From positions 124,001 to 188,000 of the forward strand of contig CANXME010001990.1 in assembly GCA_948144175.1 (NCBI GenBank): a DNA stretch of 64,000 nucleotides, written 5' to 3'. Both the position numbers and the translations under genes were made by a program. Shown piece by piece: positions 33,701-43,900 of this stretch (within the stretch, counting starts at the first letter, position 1; each line of letters opens with the position of its first letter). The stretch comes from Closterium sp. NIES-65 (lineage: Eukaryota > Streptophyta > Zygnematophyceae > Desmidiales > Closteriaceae). The notes below the pieces were generated by a model that was not told the origin of the DNA, did no database searches, and was given only the letters and a program-made list of their open reading frames with translations.

Positions 33701-35719
33701 GCGGGCGAGTGGAGGGGAAGGCCCCTCCAGAGGTAGTAGTCGCTCCAGGCGAGCGGGGAGAAGGGGGGAGGCGGGATGGAAGGGGGCTGTGTGGGGTGCA
33801 CGCGCGGGGAAAGAGAGGGAGACGTTGGGGGTGCAGGTGCAGCACGGGCGGCGGAAGGGGCTGATGGGCTGCTGGGAGAGAGTGCAGCAAGCTGGCCCTG
33901 GTCAGTGGCGGGTACAAGCTCAGGAGCGGAAGCGCATCCTGCAGGCAGCACGAGAGGTGAAAAAAGAAGCAATATTGTGTTTGAAAAGCGAGTATGACTA
34001 GGGCAAGAGAATGAGCTTGGAGAGCAACAGAGGAGGCGAAGGAAGAAAATCAGCAGAGAGGGTGAGATGTGAAGGCATGGGAGAGGAAACAGGGACCAAC
34101 AGTGAGAGAGTAGAAGAGGGCGGGAGAGAATGGGAGAGGGTGGGGAGTGGGAAGGAGCCTTACGGACCACAGAGGGCAGCGTAGGGTCCGCAGGCATGCA
34201 GGTGGCGGGATGAGAGGAAGGAGCACACGGTGTGACGCCCCTGCTCCACCTGCATCAACCATGCAACACACTCGCAGAGGGCGGAGAGGGTGGGAGAGGG
34301 AGGGAGTGGGCGCCTTGCAGGCACCAGACGGCAGTGTAGGGTCAGTGGGCTCGCATGGAGGGAGGAGGAGAGGAAGGAGCACACGGTGTGACGCCCCTGC
34401 TCCACATGCACCCCATATGGATGTGACAGACAGATGAAATGCACCCCACATGCAGGTGGCAGGGAAGGTGGAGAGTGCAGGAAGGGGGATGGCACGTCCC
34501 AGCAGCACCGCACCGCACCGCACAGCACAGCACAGCACAGCACATCACAGAACAGCACCTGGATGACAGAATCGTGCAGGAAAGGAAAGGGCAGGTCGAG
34601 CACAGCCGGTGCTTTCTGCAGCTGCAGTGAAAAGCGGGCGCACTCGCCCCCCTGCTCGTGCCGCCGCCAGTGGGACGCCTGAAGGGAAGCACGGGGCGTG
34701 AGTGAAGGAGGAAGGGACATGGGGCTGGGGAAAAGGGATAGACCAGGCGAGCGCATACCCCTACTGCTCGTGCTGCTGCCAGTGCGCCTCCTGAGGGGAT
34801 GGCCTGTACGGCATCGGGTGTGGAGGTCGCGGCATGGGGCATGGGGCATACATGTGAGATGGGGGAGCGGGCATGGGACACGGAGCATGGGACATGCCGA
34901 ATGGGGCATCGGACATGGGGTATGGGGCATGGGGTGGGGCATGAGACATGGGACATGGGACATGGGGCATGTGGTATGGGGAATGGGGCATGGGGTGGGG
35001 CATGAGACATGGGACATGGGGCATGGTGTATGGGGCATGATTATGGGGCACGTGGTTTGGGGCATGGGGCATGGGGTATGGGGCATGGGGTATGGGGCAT
35101 GGGGTATGGGCCAAGAGTCACGGGGTACGGGGAATGGGGCATAGGGCAACGGGAATGAGGCGTGGGGCATGGGTGATGGGGCAAAGGAAGGACCGTATGG
35201 GAGAGGGGGAGAGAAGCGGGGGAAGGAGGAAGGGGAGGAGAGGGGCAGGGAAAAGGAGAGAGGGGCAGGGAGAAGGGAGAGGAGAACCCTATCAGGGCCT
35301 CGCGGCAGCGCTGTGGTGGGGGAAGCCACGTGCGCGACGAGGGCCTTTGGCGCTCAGCACGGGCTTGGGGCGAACGGGCGGCTGGTAGCGCGCATGAGCT
35401 GCGCGCATGAGCATGAGCTGCGCGCATGAGCATGAGCTGCGCGCATGAGCATGAGTTGCGCGCATGAGCTGTGCGCGAAGAGGGCCTTGGAGCGCAAGCC
35501 AGTGAACGAACGGCTCGGGGCGAACTGTAAAATTGGATGGCGGGTCATCGGCCGGCTGGTGGCGGACATGAGCCGCGCGCATGACATCTCGCGCTGCGCG
35601 GGCCTGGGTGCTACGGCACGCACCTGGTGTCGCCTGCTACAGTAAATGACGACGCCGCACTCGCCGCAACGAATACGGCCGTCGCATGGCGACGCGCACA
35701 CGTGGCACTGCCACGTCAT
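27760..35719 (-). CDS. MYND zinc-finger protein with MSS51-type C-terminal domain (multi-exon)
   Basis: Related proteins combine a MYND finger (protein contacts) with the C-terminal domain named after MSS51, a yeast mitochondrial translation regulator. The substrate here is unknown. Exon 1 (35719-35624) holds CHVC..C..RIRCGEC....YCSRRHQ with an upstream in-frame TGA. Exon 2 (from 34678) completes the finger (HWRRHEQGGEC) and continues to DLPFPF. Exon 33938-33682 carries WSDYYLWRGLPLHSPAALLL. 32138-32030 carries LLPGVDMCLHLIGPNIP. 31160-31031 carries LLFLPNAGLPAFPSWRDTL. An array of TDxSH exons (30831-29095) and LNPFRMP exons (about 28340 and 28160) follow. Each named motif suits the MSS51 domain. 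The exon between 33.2 and 32.2 kb and the last exon are uncertain. Confidence 0.8.
28105..28345 (-). repeat. Duplicated LNPFRMP exon
   Basis: Two segments (about 28340-28280 and 28165-28105) both read GTGCGTCTGAACCCCTTCCG (VRLNPFR) followed by MPFA.PMA. The 28165 copy follows a CAG acceptor and the other a CATG context, so the second may have the better splice site. Confidence 0.7.
28905..29065 (-). repeat. Duplicated small exon ending LQPVVSE/GTAGG
   Basis: Two near-identical segments (about 29065-29018 and 28955-28905) read GGTGCTGTGCTGCAGCCTGT on the minus strand. One ends GCGAG/GTAGGA, a good donor. The other is ATCAGCAAG/GTAGG. They follow the exon array in transcription order. Confidence 0.65.
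29095..30831 (-). repeat. Tandem array of about ten copies of one MSS51-domain exon
   Basis: Ten segments encode variants of L-x-L-(x4)-LPALITDFSHEAAERA. Approximate positions in transcription order: 30831, 30720, 30570, 30462, 30298, 30160, 30008, 29503, 29335 and 29192 (each running about 60-95 nt down). Most follow a CAG acceptor and begin in the same phase as required by the upstream SWRDTL exon. The last two end GCTGCTGAG/GTGC. The copy at 30462 ends in an in-frame TGA, the one at 30298 has one extra base, and the one at 30720 lacks its first third. The left arm has only two copies. Confidence 0.85.
29503..29900. repeat. 30-bp minisatellite, about 13 copies, carrying a splice-acceptor-like motif
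   Basis: Near-perfect 30-bp unit, on the plus strand AGCATGGTGCTGTGAGGGGA plus GAGATGAGAC. On the minus strand, the sense strand of the host gene, each unit contains TCTCCCCTCACAG, a pyrimidine tract ending in CAG. It lies between two copies of the repeated exon. Confidence 0.95.
31380..31515. repeat. 30-bp repeat GGTTCGGCAGGTTGTGGCTC
   Basis: About four copies of a 30-bp unit (two 15-mers) in the right arm, the mirror of 11085-11260. Confidence 0.88.
31565..31665. repeat. Short repeat GAGGGCAGTGGGGAGGTGTRGT
   Basis: Three to four units of about 25 bp in an intron of the MYND/MSS51 gene. No counterpart in the left arm. Confidence 0.75.
32297..32370 (+). tRNA. tRNA-Val (anticodon AAC)
   Basis: Identical in sequence to the tRNA at 7807-7880, in opposite orientation. 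Acceptor GGTTTCG/CGAAGCC, discriminator A, anticodon loop CTAACAC, B box GGTTCAAGTCC, and TTTT terminator at 32385-32388. It lies antisense in an intron of the MYND/MSS51 gene. Complete identity while surrounding introns have diverged indicates selection or gene conversion, so both copies may be functional. Confidence 0.96.
32520..32665. repeat. GCCTGCCTGCCT-type repeat
   Basis: Imperfect (CCTG)n/TTGCCTGCC tract, mirror of 7275-7345. Confidence 0.75.
33052..33165. repeat. 9-bp repeat TCCCTCTTG
   Basis: About 13 copies. Both strands stay open (SLLSLL and RDKRDK readings), which are not proteins. Specific to the right arm. Confidence 0.92.
33415..33580. repeat. 17-bp minisatellite GTGGTGGGATGAGGAGT
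   Basis: About eight to nine copies in an intron position of the right-arm gene. The left arm has only CCCACCACACTCC traces near 6450. Confidence 0.92.
34835..35190. repeat. Degenerate GGGGCATGGGG repeat
   Basis: Irregular GGGGCATGGGGTAT/GAGACATGGGAC units in intron 1 of the MYND/MSS51 gene, the mirror of 4690-4900. Confidence 0.8.
35395..35480. repeat. 18-bp repeat GAGCTGCGCGCATGAGCAT
   Basis: Four to five units close to exon 1, the mirror of 4370-4440. Confidence 0.8.
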
Positions 35720-35899
35720 CGAGATCGCAACTCAGAGTAGCGGCGGCGCAGCACTATGCAAGCGGCCGCAGTGCATAACGGCAAGTCGATCTAGTAAGCG
35801 AGCGCGATCCGTTCGCCTGTCGCCCGAAACAACTGTGCGAAAGACCAGTGGCGCGAAATCCTAGCCGTGTTCTGAACCCGAGCTACTTCCTGGTGTCAT

Positions 35900-36424
35900 C
35901 CCTGTGCGCCACTCGTGTCACGTTGTGAGGGCGGGTCACGTTGTTTCGTCGTACAGTAAAGGAGGGTACGGATCGGGGGACAATGCCTCAGACGGATCTA
36001 TGCTGGAACCATGTGAGTTTCTTTTGACACCAAAATGAGTGCTCTTCACACGGAAAAATGAGTTACAAAATGGACCACGCGACAGCGATTTTCTTCGCGA
36101 GGTGTTGTGTGCAAGCAAAGCAAGCAAAGCACCGCACATAGGGTTCGCAAACAAACGGCTTGGTCATGATGCGAATTGCGTTACGTCTCACATGTCGTAT
36201 GACTGGGTTGTTCAGACGCCATTCGAAGTCGCACACCTAGTCGCAAGCCAAGCCAAGGGGGTTTGGGGTTGAGAATAGTGATTTCCACTAGGGGCTACAC
36301 TAGGGCTGCCGCACCGCACTTGCAAGGCGTGTGTCACAAGGAATACCAAGCAAGCAGGCGAGTTCATTCTTGTGTCATTTCAGCTGCATACAAGAACCGT
36401 TTCTGGTTTGAGGAATTGCGCATG
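35900..36424. other. Intergenic, no feature recognised
   Basis: Upstream of the right-arm MYND/MSS51 gene, so it should hold its promoter. No TATA box stands out. Confidence 0.45.
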
Positions 36425-36427
36425 TAA

Positions 36428-36568
36428 GGGCGTGTCACCTCGAACGTTCAAAGTGGCTTGTTCGAACAAGCACCGTACTTACTTAACCGCTTAAATTTTT
36501 AAACCGTATTATACCAGCGCCAACTCCCAGAATCTTGGAGCTCGAACGGCTCCCGAGGTGACACGCCC
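36428..36568. mobile_element. 141-bp MITE with 15-bp TIRs and TAA target duplication
   Basis: Ends GGGCGTGTCACCTCG and CGAGGTGACACGCCC are perfect inverted repeats. Both sides are flanked by TAA (36425-36427, 36569-36571). A 3-bp TAA/TTA duplication with G-starting ends suits PIF/Harbinger-derived Tourist-like MITEs. No coding capacity. Confidence 0.9.
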
Positions 36569-36571
36569 TAA

Positions 36572-37975
36572 GAAATGCTCCAGCGTTTCATGGGAGGTCG
36601 CTAATTTACGGATGCGACTTCGTCAGGAATGTTGGCCTGTCGCAGCCACGCAGAATCGCATAACAATCCACCAAGAAAACTGGGTCTCCCTTCATTCCCA
36701 CCCTCGCCAACCTCCCACTATATTTCTCCCTCTAGTTTCATTTCCTAGCGTTCTTCCCATTGATAGTCGTTTCTTCATTTTTGTCGTCTGCACTCGCGCG
36801 GTAACAGGAGCTTTTTGGCTTAACAGTGTACATATATCACGTGTTTCTACTGTACCTTAATCGGTGTACTCGGCGCTAAACACACAGCGATAAAGACTAA
36901 ACTATTCGAAATCTGCCAAAAACGCAATTTCCCTTTCCGCGATGTGGAAGCTCCGCACCGCGATGGCAACGGACGGATGTCCCTTTCCGCGATGGGGATG
37001 CATCATTCGGCTCGGCTCACTTACCATTCTAACGTGTCTCGTCGTGGTTTCTCCAGTCCACTGTGTCCCCTTTGCCGCCTCCCAAGGTTTGTCCTTGTCG
37101 AGGGAAATGATTGGCCTAGTAGGCCGCCCCCCCTCACCTCCAATCTGCGCGTCTTTCCTGCGAGTTTCTCTGAAAATCTGAAATTAACAGACACCCAGAA
37201 TTACTACCAGCGTAACACAGCGGCTCCAAGGGTTTCAGGCTGCCGCATCCCAGAGGATTACGGAAACTCGCATACCACGAACGCGGGGCTTATAATCCTC
37301 TACCAGTTCGCAACAGCGAATGCAGAACTAGTAGCAAATCTAATGTTGAATAACACACTAACAACAAGATGGCGACGCTATCATATGTGACGCATGCTTG
37401 CCAAACCCTAATATCCGCCAATCTCAAGTTAATATCCGCCAATCTCAAGTTTGTAACTGCCAACATCGGCCCCCAGAGGCGTTTTTTGTTCGTTTATAGA
37501 TGCCGTCTCATATTTTCAAGCGTTTTACATTGGGTTGGAAAACCTATGGGCGAAACCCTATTCTCAAGGCCAACACCGCCAACACAATGCCTCAGGCGGG
37601 GTTGGATCACATCCGAACCTATTTGGACAGGTTTGGCAAGATTGTGTTGGGGTGGTTTGCCTCTGCCCTAGTGACTACCGACCTAAGCGCTTGACCTAGG
37701 GACGGTAGCGCAATGCTAGGAACGGTGCAAAAAGGCATCCTAAGGTGGGGAACCTACAGCTAGAACGGTGGGGCTGCATGCTAAGGAGCTAAGGAAGGAA
37801 GGCGAAGAAAGCGGGAAGAAACGGAATGAAGAAAGATGAGGGATCGGCAATTGTCGATAAGACATTTGCCGTAGCCTAGAATGTCCACCGGAACCGAACC
37901 GTGTTCGGTGCTGATGGTCACAAGAGGGTTTCGATACCGGTGTCAGTTACCGAATTCAATTCCCTTTCTTTTCCC
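36572..37975. other. About 1.4 kb without a recognised gene
   Basis: Several short open frames (for example 36944-37390 and 37369-37671) show no family motif. A duplicated 23-bp stretch (TTAATATCCGCCAATCTCAAG-type) occurs at about 37409-37455. Confidence 0.45.
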
Positions 37976-37984
37976 CATGTTATG

Positions 37985-38850
37985 CCCTTTCATCCCCCCC
38001 CGCAGGCCCTTTCATTCCCACCTGCTGGGCCCTTTCATTCCCCCATACTAGGCCCTGTATCCCCCGCTATGCCCTATTCATTTTTACCTGCTAGGCCCTT
38101 TCAGCCCCTCCTGCTAGGCCTTTTCAGCCCCCTCTGCTAGTTACTTTCATCCCCCGCTGCTGGGCCCTTTGATTTCCTCCTGCTAGCCCGTTTCATTTCC
38201 ACCAGCTAGCCCTTTCATTTCCCCGAGCTAGGCCCTTTCATTCCCCCCAGCTAGGCCCTTTCATTCCCCCCAGCGAGGCCCTTTCATTCCCCCCATCTAG
38301 GCCCTTTCATTCCCCCCAGCTAGGCCTTTTCATTCCCCCCAGCTAGGCCCTTTCATTCCCCCCCAGCTAGGCCCTTGCATTCCCCCCAGCTAGGCCCTTT
38401 CATTCCCCCCAGCTAGGCCCTTTCATTCCCCCCAGCTAGGCCCTTTCATTCCCCCCAGCTAGGCCCTTTCATTCCCCCCAGCTAGGCCCTTTCATTCCCC
38501 CCTGCTACGCCTTTTCATCCCCCCCTGCTGGACCCTTTCATCCCTCCCTGCTAGGCCCTACCCTTTTATGACCCGCTGCTATGCCCTTATTATTGTCACC
38601 TGCTTCGCCCTTTCATCCCCCCTCTGCAAGGCTCATCGCCCATTCGCTTTCACCTGCTAGGCCCTTTCATTTCCCCCTGCCAGGCCCTTCCTCCCACCCC
38701 CACCTCCCCCCCCCCTTCCCCGGCCCGCCCGCCCTGCCCCCCGCCCTGCTAGGACCTTCCATCCCCCCCCGGCTAGGCCCTTTCACCCTTCCCTTTCATC
38801 CTCTTTCTTTTCACCTGCTACGCCCTTTATTCCCTCCCCACTAGGCTCTT
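37985..38850. repeat. Minisatellite TAGGCCCTTTCATTCCCCCC, about 23-bp unit
   Basis: Roughly 35 units of GCTAGGCCCTTTCATTCCCCCCA. They are homogeneous at 38230-38510 and degenerate toward both ends, with an extra C-rich insert near 38690-38760. The homogeneous centre suggests ongoing turnover. Confidence 0.92.
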
Positions 38851-38859
38851 TCATCCCCC

Positions 38860-40955
38860 TCTGGGTTTGTGCGTTGTGATACCAAGTTTGGGTAATTTCC
38901 AACCAACCCGAACCAACCTGGCCCATCTTTGGTTCACTTTGGCGACAAACCCAGGGTTACCGGATTTCAAGCGTTTCACACTTCGTTGGGAACACATAAA
39001 CATGAGACAGGGCTTTTAAAGAAACAACCGTTTTATATGGTGATGAGTTTGGTCCCGAGTTCGTACTTCCTCATGGGTCTGTTTAAAGTGTACATGTGCA
39101 ATGAGGCGAGCTTCTCGGCTTGGCTTGTACGGTGGACTCGTTCAAGGACGAGTGATGAGTGTGGGTTTTGGCGTAGAAAACTCGTCCAAGACTAGCCGAG
39201 TTTTCTCGGCAAGTTTTAAAAGCTCGCCGGGCGCTCGTCACTTCTACGAGCCTTTTTTCACAATCGCACGAGCTTTCTACACTCGTCAGCATCTCCCTCA
39301 TGCTGTGTCAAAGTTATTTTCATGTTTGTCAATGTCTGTTCTTATTATCACAATAAGACCTGGTATATTCTGCTGGTATAAGGCTATGAACCGAGCTTTC
39401 CTTGTGCTCGGCCGAGCATTTTCAAATGCTAGGCCGAGCTAAAAAAACCCTGTCAAACATGACGAGTGACGAGTACGATTCTTGGTTGTAAAAGCTCGTC
39501 CGAGCAGAACTCGGCTCGTTAAAAAGCTCGCTCGCACGAGCTTGACTTGACCTGTGACGAGGCGGGTTTTGTTCGGCTCGTTCCAATGCACACGTATAGT
39601 TCAAACCAAAGGAAACAACAACCCATGGGACAACGCTGATGGAAAGAGTGAGAAGGAGGAGTAATCAAGTTACATACACAATTGTTGTGCAGCAAATATG
39701 TCCCGGAGGGTAGATTCTCACCTGTGGTCTTAGAGGTTGTGGGTTCAATTCTCAGTAGCTGCAGGTTCCCTTCTCATTATGCTCCACATTACATGTCCAC
39801 ACTCTACCACACTCCACCACAGTGAAGTGTGGTCACAGCTGGCATTGCCACCTGTCTACTCATCCCACACTCACCTTGCTGGCCTCTATGGTGTGCCATA
39901 TGCTGTCATGTGGGCTGTTGTTCCAGCCTGGCCCACATGTGCAACATGTGGCCTCACTTGCTAGCTTGGCAAGGTTGGCTAGCCTAGCCCTCAGCATTGA
40001 GGTGCTGCAGCTAGCCTCAAGAGTTCAGCCACATATATGTGGCTTCCCACTTCACTAGGGATTATCCTTGACAAGGACCTTGCTCTAGTCTTTAAGACTT
40101 GTACCATTTTCTTGCTAAGGAGATTTCTTCTTCCTATCGTGCCCTAAGTTCACCGATCCACTTTCTTCAACAATATTTAGCCTTTTCTTGCTTGCTTTGA
40201 TTTTTTTGGTGACCAAAGTTCTCGAACAATAAAACTTCTGACACACAGATGATGAGAGCCGATCCATTGTTCCTTAGTTCCCTGCACCACCCCAACTTTC
40301 TATCCTACCCTGCCTGCCCCCGTGCTTCCCTCTCCTCCCACACCCTCTGCCTCCAGTGCAAGCCCTGCTGGACTTCCAGCAGGCATTTGGGCAAATTTTC
40401 TCTGGATGGACGGCTGGTGGGAACTGCAGCTCTGCCAAGGATGTCTCGTGCGATCCCCAAGGCATGGTGACCAGCATGTGAGTGACCAGCAAATCTCTCG
40501 TGGATTTTCTAAAGGGAGAATCTGGATTCACAAGGCATGGTGACCGGCATAAGCGTGCACCAGAGTAGTCTGAAATTTTCATCAGCGCCATGGGGAGTCT
40601 CAGCCATATGTGAGTTGTGGGGATCTGGTATTGGTGGGAGCATGCACAGATAATTATGGGCATTAGAACTGTAGGATTTACACATAAGATCCCTCGTGGG
40701 ATTGCATGCAGGGCTTTCAGGTACTATCTTGCTAAAATGAAGCGACAACGTAAAAAGCAGAACAGAAACTTTGTTCAATTTGATTCTGCTTGGTTGCGGA
40801 CCCCCATCTTATTGTAATGTACAAAAAATAAGTGTGTTTTATGGTGCTGTACAGTACTTGTACGATTGTCTTTATTGCTTTTTTATATCAGCCCGTTTCC
40901 CATTGTTCCTTCTGCTTTCACACGTTACTATCATTATCCCATACTATCCGTGTCA
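38860..40955. other. About 2.1 kb without a recognised gene
   Basis: 39100-39590 is rich in GAGCTCGTCCGAGC/CTCGGC-like short inverted motifs. No coding similarity found. 40.25-40.95 kb leads into the first LRR exon. Confidence 0.45.
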
Positions 40956-40956
40956 G

Positions 40957-43900
40957 GGTTTTACTTGGCAATAGCCTAAGGGGATCAATTCCATCTACTG
41001 TTGGAAGCTTGAGGAGCTTGACACGTTTGTATGTAGCTTGATAAATTTCAAGGACCCGTATGGACTCACATTATACTATTAGATTTCACTAACCGAATGA
41101 TTTCAAATTTCTAGGGAAGTAACGCTATCTGTGTGTATTCACCTTTACCGATATTGTGCAGGGACCTGGCTCAAAATTCTCTGTTTGGAGCGATCCCAGA
41201 ATCTCTTGGTAACCTCACAAACTTGGTGTACCTGTAAGGTTCCGCTTTTTACTTATCTCCCCATTTTTTTCGTTTGTTTTGTGTTCATACCTGGGCTTTG
41301 TTTACTGGTACTGTCTGATGGCCTAGCTGGCGTCTTTCACATGGCATTCCCATGCCTGCATGCTTTTCATTCTGACCTATACGTCAGGTATTTGCAGTCC
41401 AACAACCTGAGTGGCAGCACTCCTGAGTCACTTGGCAGACTCACCAACCTGCATACATTGTAAGGTGTCCCTTTCAACAGGAAGGTCCTGATTGATGTTG
41501 GAAAGGCCTATGCGAAGTGACACCCAGTAAAATCTGTTCAGCATGCACGCCAGGCATGTTCAAAGGCATGCATTGTGCCAGCCTGAGTCCAGCCGCCCAG
41601 GCCCACTTAGTAGTGCAGGGGCTGACCCCAGAGCTGGGTGGCAAGAGGATTCATGAACACGAGCCGCAACTGATTAAGTGCGATATGAGCCAGCTCAGCT
41701 CGACCAGGTCTGGTTCGGGCCGCTTCAGCACGGGTTCATCAACGGTCATCACGGATTCATCAAGGGTTTATCAAAGGTTCAGCACGGGTTCATCAAGGGT
41801 TCATCACGGGTTCATCAAGGGTTTATCAAGGCTTCATCTCGAATTCATCAAGGGTTCATCACTTGTTCACCAAGGGTTTATCAATCAATTATCACGGGAC
41901 ATCAAGGGTGCATCTCGGGCTAGCAAAAAATAAGGGCCCACAATGATCCCTGTCGATCTTATTCATCATGGTTTAAACCACACCATACACTTTATCATGC
42001 AAAACCAAGTCATGTTTGTCCATCATGAAATGGACTCATTCTCTACCCTGCCTCCTCTCAGCATCTCCTCTCGACATGATTTGAGAATGAGCATACATGT
42101 TATGCATGAGCAAGGGATGATGCTAGGCCAAGTCAGTCTGCTGACCCATGGGCCATCCAGAGGCCGACCCGGGCTAATGGTCCGTAGGCTGGCACATCAA
42201 TCAACCCGGCCCTTAGACGTTGGGTAGTCTGTGACCCGAAGTCGGGTCGGGTTTACTTAGGCCCGGTCAGATCATTATACCCAATCAGAATAGTGTAGTT
42301 ATTTGTTTATAAAACAATGCGTTCTAGAAATATTTTCCAACCAAAAAATTTGCATGCGATGCATTGTATCTCCTTTTTTTATGTTTGGCTTTTAAGACAG
42401 TAATTCAGTAGAGTTGGAGTATTAGGTATTAACATAGCAGAATCTCAACTAATAGATTTGAAATGGAAAGGTAGACATTTGTCGACCCATAAAAAAACGT
42501 GGGTTTGGCATGGAATTGCCTAAACCCATGTCCTGTTTATATGTTCGTCGCTTGGCACATTATGGTTTCTTAGAACTTCGTTTCTACTCCTCTCCCCCCC
42601 TCCCCCCCCCCCCCCCCTAGGTAACTTCTTTCACTATCTTTATCTCCCTTGGATGTAAGCTTTCGTGTGTATGTACCATCAGGGCTCTAAACAACAACGG
42701 TTTGACTGGGTCTATTCCATCCACTATTGGCAACATGAGCAGCCTTGTGGACCTGTCAGTATCAAGACAATTTGATTGAGCTTCCGTCTTTGACTTGGAG
42801 GGCTCTGACTCAATCCCTCAACTACAGCCAAATCTGGTTTCTGAGTATAAAAGCTCACACTTGGCATGAGCAAAGAGAGCCGGCCCAGCCTGCCAGAGCC
42901 ATCAAGGCCCATCAGCGGTAAGGGGTTGGTTTCACAACAAGGGAGGTCCTTCGGATGGTGATAAGCAGGGGGTTCCTACTAAACTATGTGAAGTTTGGCC
43001 CTCCCCTCCAAATACATGACAAAGAACATTGCTTGCGAAATCCGCGTGCATATGGATAGTTATCCTGTTTGTGCCAACATTTGTATCACGTGCCTAATTC
43101 TATCTTGGATCATCATGGCCTTTTCTTTTCATACTCCGTTTCTAATCCTCTCCCCCTCCAATCACTTACTCTATCTTGATCTCCCTTGGATGTAACCCTT
43201 TGTGTGTATGTACCATCAGGGTTCTATGCAGCAATAATCTGATTGGTTCTATTCCATCCACTATCGGCAACATGAGCAAACTTGTTTACCTGTCAGTATC
43301 AATAAGACAGTTAATTGAGCTTCCGCCTTGGGCTTGGTGGGCTCTGATTCCTTTCCCCCAGCTACAGCCCAAGCAAGTTTTTGGTTTGAGTGTAAAAAAC
43401 ACGCTAGGCATCAGCAAAACACGAAATGCAAGATTCACACCAGATCAGCAAAGATCAAACACTCAAATTCCATATCTGGCAAGCTAGTGCTTCTGTCCTT
43501 TGGGTAGGAACGAACAAGTATAATGAAGGTCGGATGATATCAGAATTATGATATAGACTCATGAGCCAGCGTGTAGGTTGCATCTCTTTTGCAAAAGCAA
43601 AACTGACGCGCCTTATTTACACGCCCCCTGGGGACTGTCAAAGAGCTGAAAATTGGTTTGTCCTCGGTCCAAGTTCAACGAGCCCGCCAGGTTTTGGCTC
43701 ATATCTGTTGGGTGCAAATAATATTTTTGCACGTCAACCAGCCGCCTGCATGAAGTCCCGCATTTTGTGTGTGTTTTGTACGCATCCGTTTTTGCATTGT
43801 GTTTCATGTGCTTTTGTTGTGGGCACATGACAAGTCATGACGGATCATGACGAGTCATGAATTCTCATGACGACTCGTGTTCGCTTGTAAATTTTCATGA

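Larger units (their letters stand above)
27700..35900. repeat. Right arm of the large inverted duplication
   Basis: Mirror partner of 4.05-12.9 kb. Exons are better conserved than introns, which differ in minisatellite content. This arm lacks the hAT element and carries the expanded exon array at 28.9-30.8 kb. Confidence 0.88.

Noticed and set aside
36944..37671. Short plus-strand frames as a possible gene
   Set aside because: No family motif, no consistent splice structure and normal chance length.
39700..39780. GTGGGTTCAATTCTCAG as a tRNA T-arm
   Set aside because: No acceptor stem or anticodon arm can be formed around it.
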